From Nemopilema nomurai (lineage: Eukaryota > Cnidaria > Scyphozoa > Rhizostomeae > Rhizostomatidae): a stretch of DNA of 64,000 bases. Location: the NCBI GenBank assembly GCA_003864495.1, contig ML133483.1, positions 221,807-285,806 on the forward strand. Direction: 5' to 3'. Position numbers and translations under genes: made by a program. Position 1 is the stretch's first letter, and each line of letters begins with the position of its first letter. Shown piece by piece: positions 1-13,900 of this stretch. The notes beneath the pieces are model-generated. The model worked only from the letters and a program-made list of their open reading frames with translations. It did no database searches and had not been told where the DNA came from.

Positions 1-2150
1 AATTGCAATAGACCAGCAATCATTTACTGCAGCAGCCTCTCAATTAGAGGTTAAATTGCAGTGGCGTTAGCGTGGTTGCAGAACTGGGAATTTGGTATTA
101 TAAGACTGTCCTGGTTGGGCTAGAACGCCCTTTGGGGAACAGGAGGCAAAGTCCCCGGGAGATGCGGCTTTTTAAAAACCCCCAGTACTTGAAATAGCAT
201 TGTCAACATATCATGCTCAAGCAAATCATCTGCAACACAACTCAGTATAAAGATATGACAGTTATATAACTCTTCTTGTTACCTTCTTGTCTTTTTTATA
301 TATTGGCCATATATTGTATCAGCTTTTGGTCATTTTCCGACAGTTGCATACTCTGAGAAGTGTCGATCTAAATGGTACTTTAAGTATCCCAAAAGTGGTT
401 CTGCCATTTCTAGATATTATGAAATTTTCTCCTTCAAAGCAGAACTTTATTCTTTCTTCGTAGCTATTGGCTTTGTCTTCAAAGTTTTGTGATGAACTCC
501 TTTTTGTTGACAATTTCATATGATAGTTTGATATTGATTCATGATATTTGGCTGAGGAAGCACAATGAAAGTTCAGAGCAAAGAACAAATTGAAGTCTTT
601 TTCTCTTGCGGTCTAACTTGTTCTACTCACTTGTGCTAACCTATCCAGATTGTATTTTGATAAAGGTGGATGGTCTACCCTTTTTTGGCAAGCTAATAAA
701 AATAAACAATTCTGCTACTTTCCCAAGTTTTGAAAAGCCTAGATTATACAGAGTCAGATTTTGTTTCAATAGACTAATTAGTCAGAGCTGTAAAACATTA
801 ATGTTTCTATGGAGCCAGAGTTGTTAATTTGTTTTATCAGACTAAACATAGAGTATATAGTCAAATGTCTTATTTTTGTTATTGCCAAATCAATGACACT
901 TTTTCAACATTGAAGAATGCAAGTTCCTGGTACAAATTTGCGTCCTTGCCTTTTAAATTCAAAATCAGTCCTTAGTTACTGTATTGCAATCCAGACATAC
1001 TAACTTATTTCTAAAAACATTTCCCAGTCTAGAATCATTGATATTTTTCACTTTTATTAGATCTGTTGTATTGGTCTTCTACATGTAATCTACCAATGCT
1101 TAAAATTTTGAATTATCAAAGACATTTCATAGGAACAAGCACATAGTCATACAAGTGAAACCCCTATGGGACAGAATCATTTCACAGTCTTTCCTAGAGA
1201 CTCATTGCAGCTGATTATGAAATGCTACAAAATTGCCCATGGAAAATAGTATGCAAATTTTTCAAAAATCCTAAAAGAAAAATGCTCAGGATTGTCTCAA
1301 CAAACATAACTATTTGAAAGACAAATAGCTAAAAGAGGAATAATCTCCAATGTTGCAAGGCATGAAGTGTTTTTGTCAGGACATGATTCTGTGGTTGCAT
1401 GTCTTTTTACATAAAGCCTTTAACTGTGCCACTTATCATTTCTATTGTAACACTACATGCTGTTCATCAACAGTGAAAACACATCAAAGATGTCTTTGCC
1501 AGAGCCTGTGCCAGATGCCCAGCTTCCAGACTGGGCCAAGCCAAAATCCACCAACAATGGTGGGCATGTGGTGTGTTATTTTTCAATTATTTGCTTATCA
1601 CCTGTCCTAGATGTATAATATTAACTTTGCAGTTTTAGCCAGACCTCTAAGCACAAGCTAAACAATTCTGATATGAGTCATTTGCTTTTTTCATAATAAT
1701 CTTCTGTATCTGTTGTGGCTTCTGAGATTTCCAAGCAATTATTAGATATTGGTAGAAGTTTTGAAAAATATAGGGTAGGTTGGAAAAGCTTTGATTTAAA
1801 AACCAAGAAAACTATTATTTATTTAACATGTATTTATGACAATAAAGTAAGGCTTTACTATTAGCTTTCTTGAAAAGTTAATTGAATTTGTTTTATTTAA
1901 ATTGCATTGTATTGGCTATTTCTGTTTTCTTACCAAGTAAAACTATGCCTTTAAAATTAGCAATACTTGCAAACTTGAAATGAGACAATGAGTGAATCAA
2001 TATTTTTGCTATTTACCTTAGTATATATTCAAAAACAATTGTCTGAAAGACGTGTCTGAGTGGAGAAATTTCAACAATGTAAAGCTTTGAAGTGTTGTTC
2101 GGAATCAGCAAAAGCTACCATTCCATTATCATAGTACATTTATTTTATAG
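1..2150. other. Upstream flank of FAXDC2, no supported gene
   Basis: AT-rich sequence with only short chance open frames (for example 319-588 minus and 1350-1610 plus) that I could not relate to any family. The FAXDC2 model downstream lacks roughly its first ten residues, so a small first coding exon may lie here or further left, but I could not identify it. Confidence 0.5.
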
Positions 2151-5100
2151 AGAAAACTGGACCTTATTGCTGCACTGAAGAAGACTGCTTTTGTTCTTGG
2201 AACTGTGCTGGTGATTTTTGCATCTGCCAGGAATTCCATAACTTGGTATGCAAAGTTTGCCATCACTTATCACCTGTTTTACTTCTCCATTTAGGATGTG
2301 TTTTGCTAATTTTTCTGATTTGTTGTTTATAGGCATATATTGCCTTCTTTGTCTTTCAATTGCAAGCAATTCTAATGGTTGAATCCACTTTTTATGCTAG
2401 GCATTTTGAAAACTTTTGGGGTGCATCAAAGAGTCTTTGGCAAGACAGATGGAATGAAATTTACAGCTTGTTTGGAAAGAACGATTTTCTTTTTTACACT
2501 GTTGGTAAGACATTTTCTCCTTTTTTGGTTATATTTCATTTGCTTTCTTTGAGTAGAAGGAAATATTAAAGATAAAGATACTCCAAAAACAGTACTGATT
2601 TTTTTTACTCAACGAAAAGAACATCTTTCCAGGTTACTCTTTCTCTATCAAACTATATTAAAAGTTGATTACCAAAATAACCATCACTTTAATATCACTG
2701 TGTCTTGGTGACAGAAAGTAAGTGCATTGTTGCTGTGTTTAAGCTTTCCTTGATTTGGAACTTTGAAGGCTTTTCAGCAAAGCAAGTGACAACTTTGGTA
2801 ACATTGAATTTCATTTTAATTTTGGCAAGATATGTTCTGTAAATACAACAATAGTTTTGTTCAACATCATGGTTTTTCCCTTTTGACGAACAGAAAAAAA
2901 CAAACATCTTTCTTGCAAAGAATTTTTGCAAAATGATTCCTGCAGAGCTTTATGCCTAATAAATTTTCTGTGACTGCACAGTCACACAGTTGATAAGGTT
3001 TTCATGCCCTGGCAAGAACTTGATGTACCCTACTTATAAAATGACAACATTAATCTTTAACTTATTGATAATACTTATTGATCAGTTATTGATAATATAA
3101 TGGATTATTACCTTTCTCCAGCCACTGTAACTTTCTAGAGAAGTGCTTAAAAAATGAATGTTGAAACTGTTTTTACATTATGTTTAAACAGGGGCGTAAA
3201 TATTGGGAGGGTGTGTGGAGTGTGACACCCCCCAATAATGAAAAACCCACATTTTGTGGGGCAAATGCCAGACAAGATGTTCGCAAATCCGCAACTTTCG
3301 GGCAAAGTAAAACCGTATTCGAGAAATTATTTGATAATTTTCTGCTTTGTAAAACAGCTTTGCCCGAAAAAAGGTGATGCTTTACTTGAGAATAGGTGAT
3401 ATTTTTCCAAAGAAAAGGTGCTGTTTTTCCCAACAAGAGATGATAGGTTATTTATTCTCCTAATAGGTTCTGTTTTCAGCAAATTTGTAAATTTTCTTCC
3501 ATTTCATGCCGTTTTGTTGTTCAAATACTGTTATATTTTGGGTCCTTCTTCGTCAATATATTGAGTTACTCAATATTTGGAGTGACTTCACCAGTCTAAA
3601 CGCCTATTAGCTAACCACTCTTGAAAACTGGCGTCGGTTTTTTGCGACCCAGTAATACATTTTTCATCATGATTTTGAATGAGTCCAGCACCAGCATCAG
3701 TGGCGTCTGGACGACGAAACCCAATGGCTCATTTTCGAGGGAACTTTGATAAAATGATCTGCTGTAAATCCTCGTTGCCATTACAATATTTTACGAATCG
3801 AAGTTAACACGACTGAACTGCAGCTTGTCTACTCATGAACTGATCTTATAATAGACACTGATTGACATATGAACAGCAAGGCATTGACTTATGGTTCGAA
3901 AGTCAATAGTAAACGAAACAAAAATACATAAAAATATCAGATAATTACAAATATAACAAATTTTATAACGGCTTTAAAACATGGAAGGAACACCGCGAAG
4001 GCTTCTCCCAATACAGATCTCATAACATTTTAGCCAGGCAGTGGCGAAAATGTCGGGCAAAATCTTATGTACACCCCCCCCCCCTAAAGAAAAATGTTAG
4101 TTGCGCCCCTGTTTGCTAAGAGAAAGGCAGTTGACAACCAGCAAGCATCCACGACAAATTTCCTTTCTTTTCTAGAAACTGTTCTTTTAATCATAGCTCA
4201 ACAAATTTTTTTTTACAGATAAGGCAATTTCTGGTTAGAGACATCTCCTTCTTTGGGGAGTGTGAATACTTTATCAATGAAATTTACTTTAACAAACTGT
4301 TTTTGCTTTGTTGTAGCAGAATCTTTTGAAAAAACTCTTTTCATTCCGCAGGGTCATTGGTAATTCCAACATTTGTTTATTGGGCGTTTGGTGGTCCGTT
4401 ATCCTTGATGGCAATTACTGGCAAGCCCAAATTCTTGATGAAGTACGAGAAGATGACAAGCCAGTAAGTGATGAATTTTCATTTTTTCTACAATTAGCTC
4501 AATAATAGCTTTCCTTAGTTTGACAAAACAAAATATTATTACACTATGCTCAGATAACGCAACCTAATTCCCTCTTGCAAAGCTGTACATTGATTAGGCT
4601 TAAAACAACTTTTATAAATTTAACCAATACTTTTTTGTAGATCGAATGGAACATGCTAAAGAAAGCAATCAAAGTCTGCCTTTTCAACCAGTTGGTGGTT
4701 GGCGTAATTTTCATAGTTGCTTTGTACCCATTGGTTCAATGGCGTGGCTATAAATTCACTGCGGAGGAGCTTCCTTCCTTCCACTGGGTGCTCTTCGAGA
4801 TATCTGTGTTTGTTCTAGCGGAAGAGTTTGGCTTCTATTACTCGCACAGGTAAGGATATGGTATCTTTGGTGTTTGGATTTCTGTTGTACCTGTAGACAA
4901 TTAAGCTGCTAATGAAGTCTGTTGAGCCCTCAATGTCCAATTCATAAATTTCAAACCTTAACTTAGTAGAATTGTTTTTATGCGGCTAATAACATTTTGG
5001 CTGATTTTATATTTCTTCTTGTGGTATATGGCATAACGGTTGTTGTTGCTGTTTTGTCTCTACAGAGCTCAGGAGAGTGAAGTTTAGACGGGTTGCGCGC

Positions 5101-5808
5101 GATTCAGGTGATTCCGAACAATACGTACCTCTGCTGATGTTGCTTTTGCTTTTTAGGCTGGCACATCACCCCCGCCTCTACAAACACATCCACAAGGTCC
5201 ACCACGAATGGACCGCCCCAATTGCTATCATTGCAATTTATGCCCACCCACTGGAGCACGTTGTCTCGAACCTGTCCCCGATCGTCCTTGGCCCTTTCAT
5301 CATGGGTTCCCACATCGCCACGTCGTGGCTTTGGTTCGTCTTGGCAATAATGTCAACAAACATTGCCCACTGTGGCTTCCATCTGCCCTTTTTACCATCA
5401 CCGGAGGCACATGACTACCATCACTTAAAGTAAGCTTCATACATTAATCTTTGTTTCAATTTTCTAATTTAATTTTAGGTGGACGCATTTTTACATTCCT
5501 ATGTGCTTTCAAATTTGCTAATTCTTGTCTGTGAAATCGTAACTGTGCACAAATCAGCACAGGCAAAGTTGTATTGCATCTTCAAATACTTTTGTTTCAT
5601 CTTTGACACCAATTGTTTTGATTTTACGTTTATCAGGTTTACAAACAACTTTGGCGTCCTTGGAGTGCTCGATCGACTCCACGGGACGGACAACATGTTC
5701 CGAAACAGCAAATGCTACGATCGCCATATCATGCTTCTTGGCCTAACACCGTTGAAAGAAAGCATCCCCGACGACCCCAAAAAGGGTGAATGCAAGAAAG
5801 TAGACTAG
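2151..5808 (+). CDS. FAXDC2: FAXDC2-like fatty acid hydroxylase domain-containing protein 2
   Basis: Membrane-bound di-iron hydroxylase of the sterol C4-methyl oxidase / fatty acid hydroxylase superfamily, probably in the endoplasmic reticulum. Exons read as 2151-2245, 2401-2504, 4352-4463, 4641-4849, 5157-5429 and 5637-5808. The three histidine clusters are visible: HRLAH across the exon 4/5 junction, HKVHH in exon 5 and HDYHH at the end of exon 5. Family landmarks include RNSITW|HFENFWGAS, TGKPKF, EWTAPI, YAHPLEH, FLPSPE, GVLGVLD, LHGTD and the C-terminal ESIPD. The model gives 321 residues against about 333 in human, so only a short N-terminus is missing. Oddity: exon 3 ends with two unpaired bases while exon 4 opens in phase 0, so one base is missing at that junction (see findings). 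An AATAAA follows about 120 bases after the stop. The identity is firm; the first exon is unresolved. Confidence 0.92.
3189..4111. mobile_element. Non-autonomous hAT-like element in FAXDC2 intron 2
   Basis: The left end reads CAGGGGCGTAA and the right end, reverse-complemented, CAGGGGCGCAA. These are imperfect terminal inverted repeats of the CAGGGGCG type common in hAT elements. Runs of C/G lie just inside both ends (3226-3233 and 4074-4084). Flanking octamers (3181-3188 and 4112-4119) do not match well, so target-site duplication is not demonstrated. No transposase is visible inside. Confidence 0.55.
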
Positions 5809-5927
5809 AAGTTTCAGCTAGAGCGTCCCTATACCTGAAAGATGTTTGCTGTGGCTTTTTTGCAACTAGTAGTACTCTATAATAATTCTGTGTGAATTGG
5901 TCGCTGTCTTATTTGAGAATTGTAATT

Positions 5928-5933
5928 AATAAA
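5928..5933 (+). terminator. Polyadenylation signal of FAXDC2
   Basis: Canonical AATAAA about 120 bases after the FAXDC2 stop codon, in the correct orientation and the first one downstream. Confidence 0.7.
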
Positions 5934-6529
5934 AATTGTGCATCAATGTATGAGTTTTGTTTGCTTTGATTCAGTTATTATTTATTTCCCTTTAGTATCA
6001 TTTGACGTGTACAAAATGCTGTTTTATCCTTCGCTTGATCCCAAAGTTCAACTGAGTTGATTTTTTGCGTAAGCCTTCATTTTGGATTGTACATTGGTGA
6101 ACCGCCAAACATCATGCGAGGGGGTTCGAATACTGGGGTTAAAATCCTTTTTACAAGTCGACAATACCATCCTTGCACCTCCTGATGGTCGGGTACTCGT
6201 TTTTTATATACCAATTTTGCAGAATTCTAAATTTGAAATGGAAATTCCTCAATGACTTTGATGACTCATCATATAAGCCAATCTAGCCTTTATTGTCCCA
6301 TTGTGAACCAGAAACATTCAATTTTTTAAATAGAGATCTCAGAAATTGACCTCCAATAACCAGATCTTTCTTTCTATTAAATTCGATCTTCATCCAAATA
6401 CAAAAAGAATCTTCTTAGTGTAAAAACTTTTCAGACGAGAATAATTAATTTTGCCCTGGTGTTTTCTAGGGCAAAGGGATGTAATTTATGTACATGCCTT
6501 CAAGGTATATGCTTACTGAAACTTATCTC

Positions 6530-9500
6530 CTGATAGTCCTCCTCTTGCGGCATAGCAAAGCCATAAAAAAGTTTGATCCAAAACCGCTAATTTGCTAAAG
6601 CTATAGCATTTGACTTTCTGTTAGAATGAGCATTTGAGAAAATACGTTCTAGCTGAGGAAGTAAAGTAGATTCCAACATCCTGTACCGTAGAACTACCTT
6701 TTCATATCATGGTCTTGCTCTTATGGCATGTAAAAGCCCAAACAAATTTAGACCCAAAACCGCTAATTTGCTAAGGCCTAATAGCCTAACTGCTAATAGC
6801 CTTGGTGTTTTTGCAAGAATGAGCATTTGAGAAAATACGGTCTAGCTGAGGAAGTAAAGCAGATTCCAACATCCTATACCATAGAACTGCCTTCTCATAT
6901 CATAGTCTTGCTCTTATTGCATGTAATAGCCCAAAAAAATTTTGACCCAAAACCGCTAATTTGCTAAGGCTATAGCCTTGGTGTTTTTGCAAGAATGAGC
7001 ATCTGAGAAAATACGGTCTAGCTGAGGAAGTAAAGTAGATTCCAACATCCTATAAATACAAGTGCCTTCTCATATCATAGTCTTGCTCTTATTGCATGTA
7101 ATAGCCCCAACAAATTTAGACCCAAAACCGCTAATTTGCTAAGGCTATAGCCTTGGTGTTTTTGCAAGAATGAGCATTTGAGAAAATACGGTCTAGCTGA
7201 GGAAGTAAAGTAGATTCCAACATCCTATACCATACAAGTGCCTTCTCATATCATAGTCTTGCTCTTATTGCATGTAATAGCCCCAACAATTTTAGACCCA
7301 AAACCGCTAATTTGCTAAGGCTATAGCCTTGGTGTTTTTGCAAGAATGAGCATCTGAGAAAATACGGTCTAGCTGAGGAAGTAAAGTAGATTCCAACATC
7401 CTATACAATACAAGTGCCTTCTCATATCATAGTCTTGCTCTTATTGCATGTAATAGCCCCAACAAATTTTGACCCAAAACCGCTAATTTGCTAAGGCTAT
7501 AGCCTTGGTGTTTTTGCAAGAATGAGCATTTGAGAAAATACGTTCTAGCTGAGGAAGTAAAGCAGATTCCAACATCCTATACCATAGAACTGCCTTCTCA
7601 TATCATAGTCTTGCTCTTATTGCATGTAATAGCCCAAAAAAATTTAGACCCAAAACCGCTAATTTGCTAAGGCTATAGCCTTGGTGTTTTTGCAAGAATG
7701 ACCATTAGAGAAAATACGTTCTAGCTGAGGAAGTAAAGCAGATTCCAACATCCTATACCATAGAACTGCCTTCTCATATCATGGTCTTGCTCTTATTGCA
7801 TGTAATAGCCCAAAAAATATTAGACCCGAAACTGCTAATTTGCTAAGTCTATGCCTTGGTGTTTTTGCAAGAATGACCATTAGAGAAAATACGTTCTAGC
7901 TGAGGAAGTAAAGCAGATTCCAACATCCTATACCATAGAACTGCCTTCTCATATCATGGTCTTGCTCTTATTGCATGTAATAGCCCAAAAAATATTAGAC
8001 CCGAAACTGCTAATTTGCTAAGTCTATAGCCTTGGTGTTTTTGCAAGAATGACCATTAGAGAAAATACGGTCTAGCTGAGGAAGTAAAGCAGATTCCAAC
8101 ATCCTATACCATAGAACTGCCTTCTCATATCATGGTCTTGCTCTTATTGCATGTAATAGCCCAAAAAATATTAGACCCGAAACTGCTAATTTGCTAAGTC
8201 TATAGCCTTGGTGTTTTTGCAAGAATGAGCATTTGAGAAAATACGGTCTAGCTGAGGAAGTAAAGCAGATTCCAACATCCTATACCATAGAACTGCCTTC
8301 TCATATCATAGTCTTGCTCTTATTGCATGTAATAGCCCAAAAAATTTTAGACCCAAAACCGCTAATTTGCTAAGGCTATAGCCTTGGTGTTTTTGCAAGA
8401 ATGAGCATTTGAGAAAATACGTCTAGCTGAGGAAGTAAAGCAGATTCCAACATCCTATACCATAGAACTGCCTTCTCATATCATGGTCTTGCTCTTATTG
8501 CATGTAATAGCCCAAAAAATTTTAGACCCAAAACCGCTAATTTGCTAAGGCTATAGCCTTGGTGTTTTTGCAAGAATGAGCATTTGAGAAAATACGGTCT
8601 AGCTGAGGAAGTAAAGCAGATTCCAACATCCTATACCATAGAACTGCCTTCTCATATCATAGTCTTGCTCTTATTGCATGTAATAGCCCAAAAAAATTTA
8701 GACCCAAAACCGCTAATTTGCTAAGGCTATAGCCTTGGTGTTTTTGCAAGAATGAGCATTTGAGAAAATACGGTCTAGCTGAGGAAGTAAAGCAGATTCC
8801 AACATCCTATACCATAGAACTGCCTTCTCATATCATAGTCTTGCTCTTATTGCATGTAATAGCCCAAAAAAATTTAGACCCAAAACCGCTAATTTGCTAA
8901 GGCTATAGCCTTGGTGTTTTTGCAAGAATGAGCATTTGAGAAAATACGGTCTAGCTGAGGAAGTAAAGCAGATTCCAACATCCTATACCATAGAACTGCC
9001 TTCTCATATCATAGTCTTGCTCTTATTGCATGTAATAGCCGAAACATTTTTTGACCCAAAACCGCTAATTTGCTAAGGCTATAGCCTTGGTGTTTTTGCA
9101 AGAATGAGCATTTGAGAAAATACGGTCTAGCTGAGGAAGTAAAGCAGATTCCAACATCCTATACCATAGAACTGCCTTCTCATATCATGGTCTTGCTCTT
9201 ATTGCATGTAATAGCCCAAAAATTTTTAGACCCAAAACCGCTAATTTGCTAAGGCTATAGCCTTGTGTTTTTGCAAGAATGAGCATTTGAGAAAATACGG
9301 TCTAGCTGAGGAAGTAAAGCAGATTTCAATATCCTATACCATAGAACTGCCTTCTAATATCATAGTCTTGCTTTTATTGCATGTAATAGCCGAAAAATTT
9401 TTTGACCAAAACCGCTAATTTGCTAAGGCTATAGCCTTGGTGTTTTTGCAAGAATGAGCATTTGAGAAAATACGGTCTAGCTGAGGAAGTAAAGCAGATT

Positions 9501-9535
9501 CCAACAACCTATCCCGGAGAACTTCCTTTAGTCAT
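6530..9535. repeat. 176-bp satellite array, 17 tandem copies
   Basis: Head-to-tail repeat of 175-176 bp, phased on the word GCTGAGGAAG, which starts at 6652, 6845, 7021, 7196, 7372, 7548, 7724, 7899, 8075, 8251, 8426, 8602, 8778, 8954, 9130, 9305 and 9480. The first interval is 193 bp because the second copy carries an internal duplication around 6778-6800. The outermost copies are the most diverged and the inner ones nearly identical, as expected of an array homogenised by unequal exchange. No open frame is conserved across units, so it is non-coding. Confidence 0.97.
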
Positions 9536-10879
9536 TTTGTTTTTCCAAAAGCATTAAATGGAGAGGTTCCATATAAAACCACCACTTTTATTAGGCTAGT
9601 TTTTTGTCTTCTTTTCGAAACATTGTTTGACATGAACAAACTGAATTGATTAACGTAAGTTGGCTCTTTCTATCACCTATCTGTAGGTGCCCTCTTCTTT
9701 CTCTGAAAGTAATTGTTATCTTAAAGTCATAGCACTTATGGTACTATGGATATCACTTAACTCTGTAGGTTTGCAGGTTACAAATGTTGTTTAAGATCTC
9801 TGTGAATTCCCATTTTGTTAATCTTTTGCGTATTGCATTGTTAGAATCATTGCTTTCAGGAAATTGCATGGGATTTGCATACCGGCAATTCTGGATTTAC
9901 TTTGTAGCTTGGAGGCCATTTGAATACTAGCATTACAACGTAGAAAACGTGAGTCAAGGCAATTCATTTAATTACTGCATTCAGTCTAGTATTGCAGAAC
10001 GCCAAAGTTGAAACCTTTGTCGTACTGGCTTATCTATTAAAAATAATAATTATGAGTGTACAAAAGGACTGTATTACATTGTCCAGGATTCTGCAGTTCA
10101 GTCCCAGGGGATACAGTGAATTGGGAGGCCATCATCACATCACTCAAATACTGGCTGAAGGCAGAGGAAAACTACCTTCATATTTGGTAAGAGTAAAAGA
10201 CAAGCCTTGGAAAGGAAAAACAACTTTTGATGTTGTATAGAATTTTGTTCTTTTTTTCAAAATTGTTAATTTTATGTACATTTTTACATTTTTTTGGTCC
10301 AGGTTTTTAAAAAATCTACTGAATTATACATTCAACCTATTTACAAGGGAAACAAACAAACATTATTAAACAAACAACATTATGCCATGATGATAAACAA
10401 ATCTTAAGTGCATGCAAAACGATACATATTCACAATAGATAACAAAATCTAGGAAGTCTAAACCATTTTAACATGGCTTTATTGCACAGACTATAAATAT
10501 GGTCCAATTTGAATGGACAAAATATTACAAATACATATAGTTGATTAACTGATTACTTTATGGCTCTCATTTAATAACTTACATAGATAAAGAACTATAA
10601 AGTTCTACCAATTAGTTGAATCAATAGATAAACAGCTTTGGTGAAATAACACTCGACAAATAATTAGCTATTGTGTGAAAGCATGTAAACATTACACAGT
10701 AGCAATACAGTGCATGTGTGCACAGACCCTGTTTTATATACTTCATAAAATTTCTAAAAGCAGCTATGGGCATGGTAGTACTTTACTGCAGCAACCAGTA
10801 TTCTAGAATTATGAGGGACTACAGGATTCAGGGATGTTGCTTTTCTTTCTCAAAATTGAATTTTTGCATCATTTCATTT
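9536..10879. other. Intergenic DNA between the satellite and the cyclin gene
   Basis: No gene recognised. An open stretch on the plus strand at 9992-10240 has no family resemblance that I can see, no splice context and no upstream promoter-like feature, and is treated as chance. Confidence 0.5.
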
Positions 10880-10885
10880 TTTATT
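10880..10885 (-). terminator. Polyadenylation signal of the cyclin gene
   Basis: TTTATT on the plus strand, AATAAA in the gene's direction, about 97 bases beyond the stop codon at 10982. Confidence 0.55.
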
Positions 10886-10981
10886 AAATCAATTTACTGT
10901 GTGAGTTCCTGAACCGAATCTACCTAAGATCACATATTTAGAAAACATAGAAAACTCATTATGCCTAAATCACCTAACAGA

Positions 10982-13900
10982 CTAAAAAGTAACAGTGTCT
11001 GTGCATAGTTGATATGAGTGATCCTGGTAAACATATGCAATACTGCTCCACGAGGTCTTTACAATTGTGCTGTACAAGGGCTTGTCTGCATGATCCACAT
11101 GACCTATTGGATTGAACCGAACTTTTCCAGATTTCCGTGACCTCCTGATCGGTGTAGGCAATGTCTCAAAGATGTCAGGGAACTCTTTTTTATCATCAAG
11201 CCAATCATGACTGCTGTCATAGAGAGGCATGCACCTATTCTGATTCATGTTGTTGTTGGTATCATTGTCAACATAGCTGTCATCCATCTGCAAATAAAAA
11301 ACAAGCAGGGATAAAAGAGGCTGGCTACACCTGTTGCCTTCCATAAAATATCACGGTGATGTAAGATGATAAATGATTGGAAAAGTTTTATTCATCAAAC
11401 ATTTCATCTAGCCCCTAAAAACAATTAAAATATCAGAAGTTTTTGGTAAAAGCGTACCACCTTAGAACCAAAATCCTCACTACAGTAAATTTGCATATGA
11501 ACCTACATAACAAAGAACCTAAAGGCTGTTTTTCCTAAATCATGAATCTTGTAATTAAGAAACTGTTTCAGTGTGATAAATATAACTTCCAAGAGACTGA
11601 AATTGATAGATGCATCATGTCTTTATAAGTAGTTTGTGAAGCACTGAAGCACTGTTTGTGAAACATCTGAGAGGGCTGTACTAGATCATAAACTAGACAT
11701 ATGTATTTTGATACAAATACTTTTTAAAAACCTTGTATGATTGGAAAAAGTAGATTCTTATATGCAGGGATTTACTCTACAATTCAAGATTCAAAATAAA
11801 TATATATATAAATAAATAGCTATTCTGCATACCTGTTCTGTGGCATTGTCATCAAAAACATCATCACTAATCTCACTTCCTTCATAATCATCTTGATCAT
11901 TGCTTTCGTAAATTGTTGGCAAAATATGCAGACTGTTTGAGCGGGAGCTTTTTCTTCTCTTTCTCGACTTAAACTTCTTTTTGCGGAATGTTGCTTGGCA
12001 ATCCATGAAGTCTTGGACTAAGCCAAGACAGTGCATAAATGCCCCATAATCAATCTAATGTGAAAAGCAAAATATTGAGGAACTTGCAAAAAAACGAGTC
12101 AAGGTAAATATCTTTATTATACTCAACAGGTATATATGATTGTCCAAAAATTAAAAAATTGTATTAGCAGCTAAAGATATTGATTATCTAACAGATAAGG
12201 CATGAAATTTGGTTTTACCTTCAGAATCTTAATGATGTCATCAAGAGCTGAACCAAGAGAAGAGCTTAGTGGTGAAATCTCATACTTTAGAAGTGCCAAA
12301 GCCAAAGTTGAACCCTGCAAAAACGGATTATACACATATTGTAATATACAAGTAAACAAATAATGAAGTTTATAGAAGTTAATAAGGTTCTTGACCTCAT
12401 ATACAATGTATATAAAATGCTAATTTATAAAAAAATAATCACCTTATGTTCTGCAAACGAACTGTGGCAAAGAAGTCGTAGTATCTTTGGGAGAATGTGT
12501 TGAACAATTGTAGAAGCAAACTCAGAAGACAAGGAGCCAAACAACTGTAGTAAGTCACAAATCTAGAATGAAAAAGGTATATATAAATGAACTTTCCAAT
12601 ACATTGATCATCAAACTTGCGAATCAAACTAATAGAAAAATGATGAAATATATAGGCATGGGGTATACAAACCTTCTGAAGAAAAAGGACTGGTGTTGGG
12701 ACAAAAAGACTCCACTCTAACTTCTGCAAGAGGATCCCTTCCATTCTTAGCAAATCTGACACTGTACATTGAGCCCTGCTGACATTGACAAAGTCTGTAG
12801 CCATGGGAACAAACTGAAACGGAAAGCAACACATATCTTTAAAAGTTGTCTTGATGTTTGATATCATGGATTGCCTTTGTAAAATATCCAACATTGGAAT
12901 CACCAAAAGTTCATAGGGGCTTGTTCTTATATTCCATTTTGTAGAAAAATAAAAATTTCTTAGAGATTTGAAGACACTGGTTGAAGCCACCTGACTCAAA
13001 ATGATGTTATATAAATTCTACTATAGCCTAGTTTTCTGTCAATTTAAAATTTCCTGTGACCATCCAAGGCTAACAGAAAGCTGTACCAATCTTGTCATTT
13101 CTAACTTGACAAATTTGAGAGAAAATTGTTACTCACTTCCTCCTCTTCTGACATTTTTGCAGCAATATACAGGCTAGTTAGCCCAATACACTGCAAATAC
13201 TTTGTGTGTGCCTAGACAAATAATTGAAGGATATTAGCATCATTGCTTTAAGCAAAACAAGGTGTGGACAATTCATCAATATGTGACTATGGGCTTGCAA
13301 ATCTTTCAAAGAACTGAGTTAATGACTCACAGATGTTCTGTAACTGGACAAAAAATCAAGCGCTGATGAGAATAGACAGAATTCCACCAACTGCGGTTTT
13401 TATAGTAGTCATGTGACCAACGAGCAAGGATTGGTAACACAATACAAACATAAAAGGCCCTTTGTCCCCGTTACATAGAAGCTCAAGGAAACCGCGTAGC
13501 CATGGCGAAAATGGGTCTTGAAAGACAATTGTTCTGCGTACAACTTTGTTTGTCATTCGTTAAAGACAGAGGAAAACTTCTCGCCCCTGAACAACAACCG
13601 AATGTAAAAGCGGAAATTTTTTCAGAAAGACAAAAAGTTGTGGGTCATCGATGTAATATGTCATATGATAGCTAAATTTGGGGCGTATTAGAAACATCTA
13701 TTGTAGTTTCATCGGGCGCACCTAGGTATATGACAAGGAGTTAAAAGCGACGTTGCTATTCTGATTTTAATGTGTGTCAAGGGAATTCTTGACGTCACAA
13801 ATTTCGAACAGCTGACTCGGTTGACGCAGATGGCAAAATTTCGACTTGAATGCTTCGCAGAGTAGCAAATGAGCTTTACCTTCACTTTGGAGAGAAATCT

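Noticed and set aside
6530..9535. Repeat-protein gene or rDNA/tRNA spacer array
   Set aside because: No frame stays open over one unit, and units show no tRNA or rRNA features.
9992..10240. Small gene on the plus strand downstream of the satellite
   Set aside because: No recognisable domain or initiation context, and no second species or transcript evidence available; a chance frame of this length is common here.
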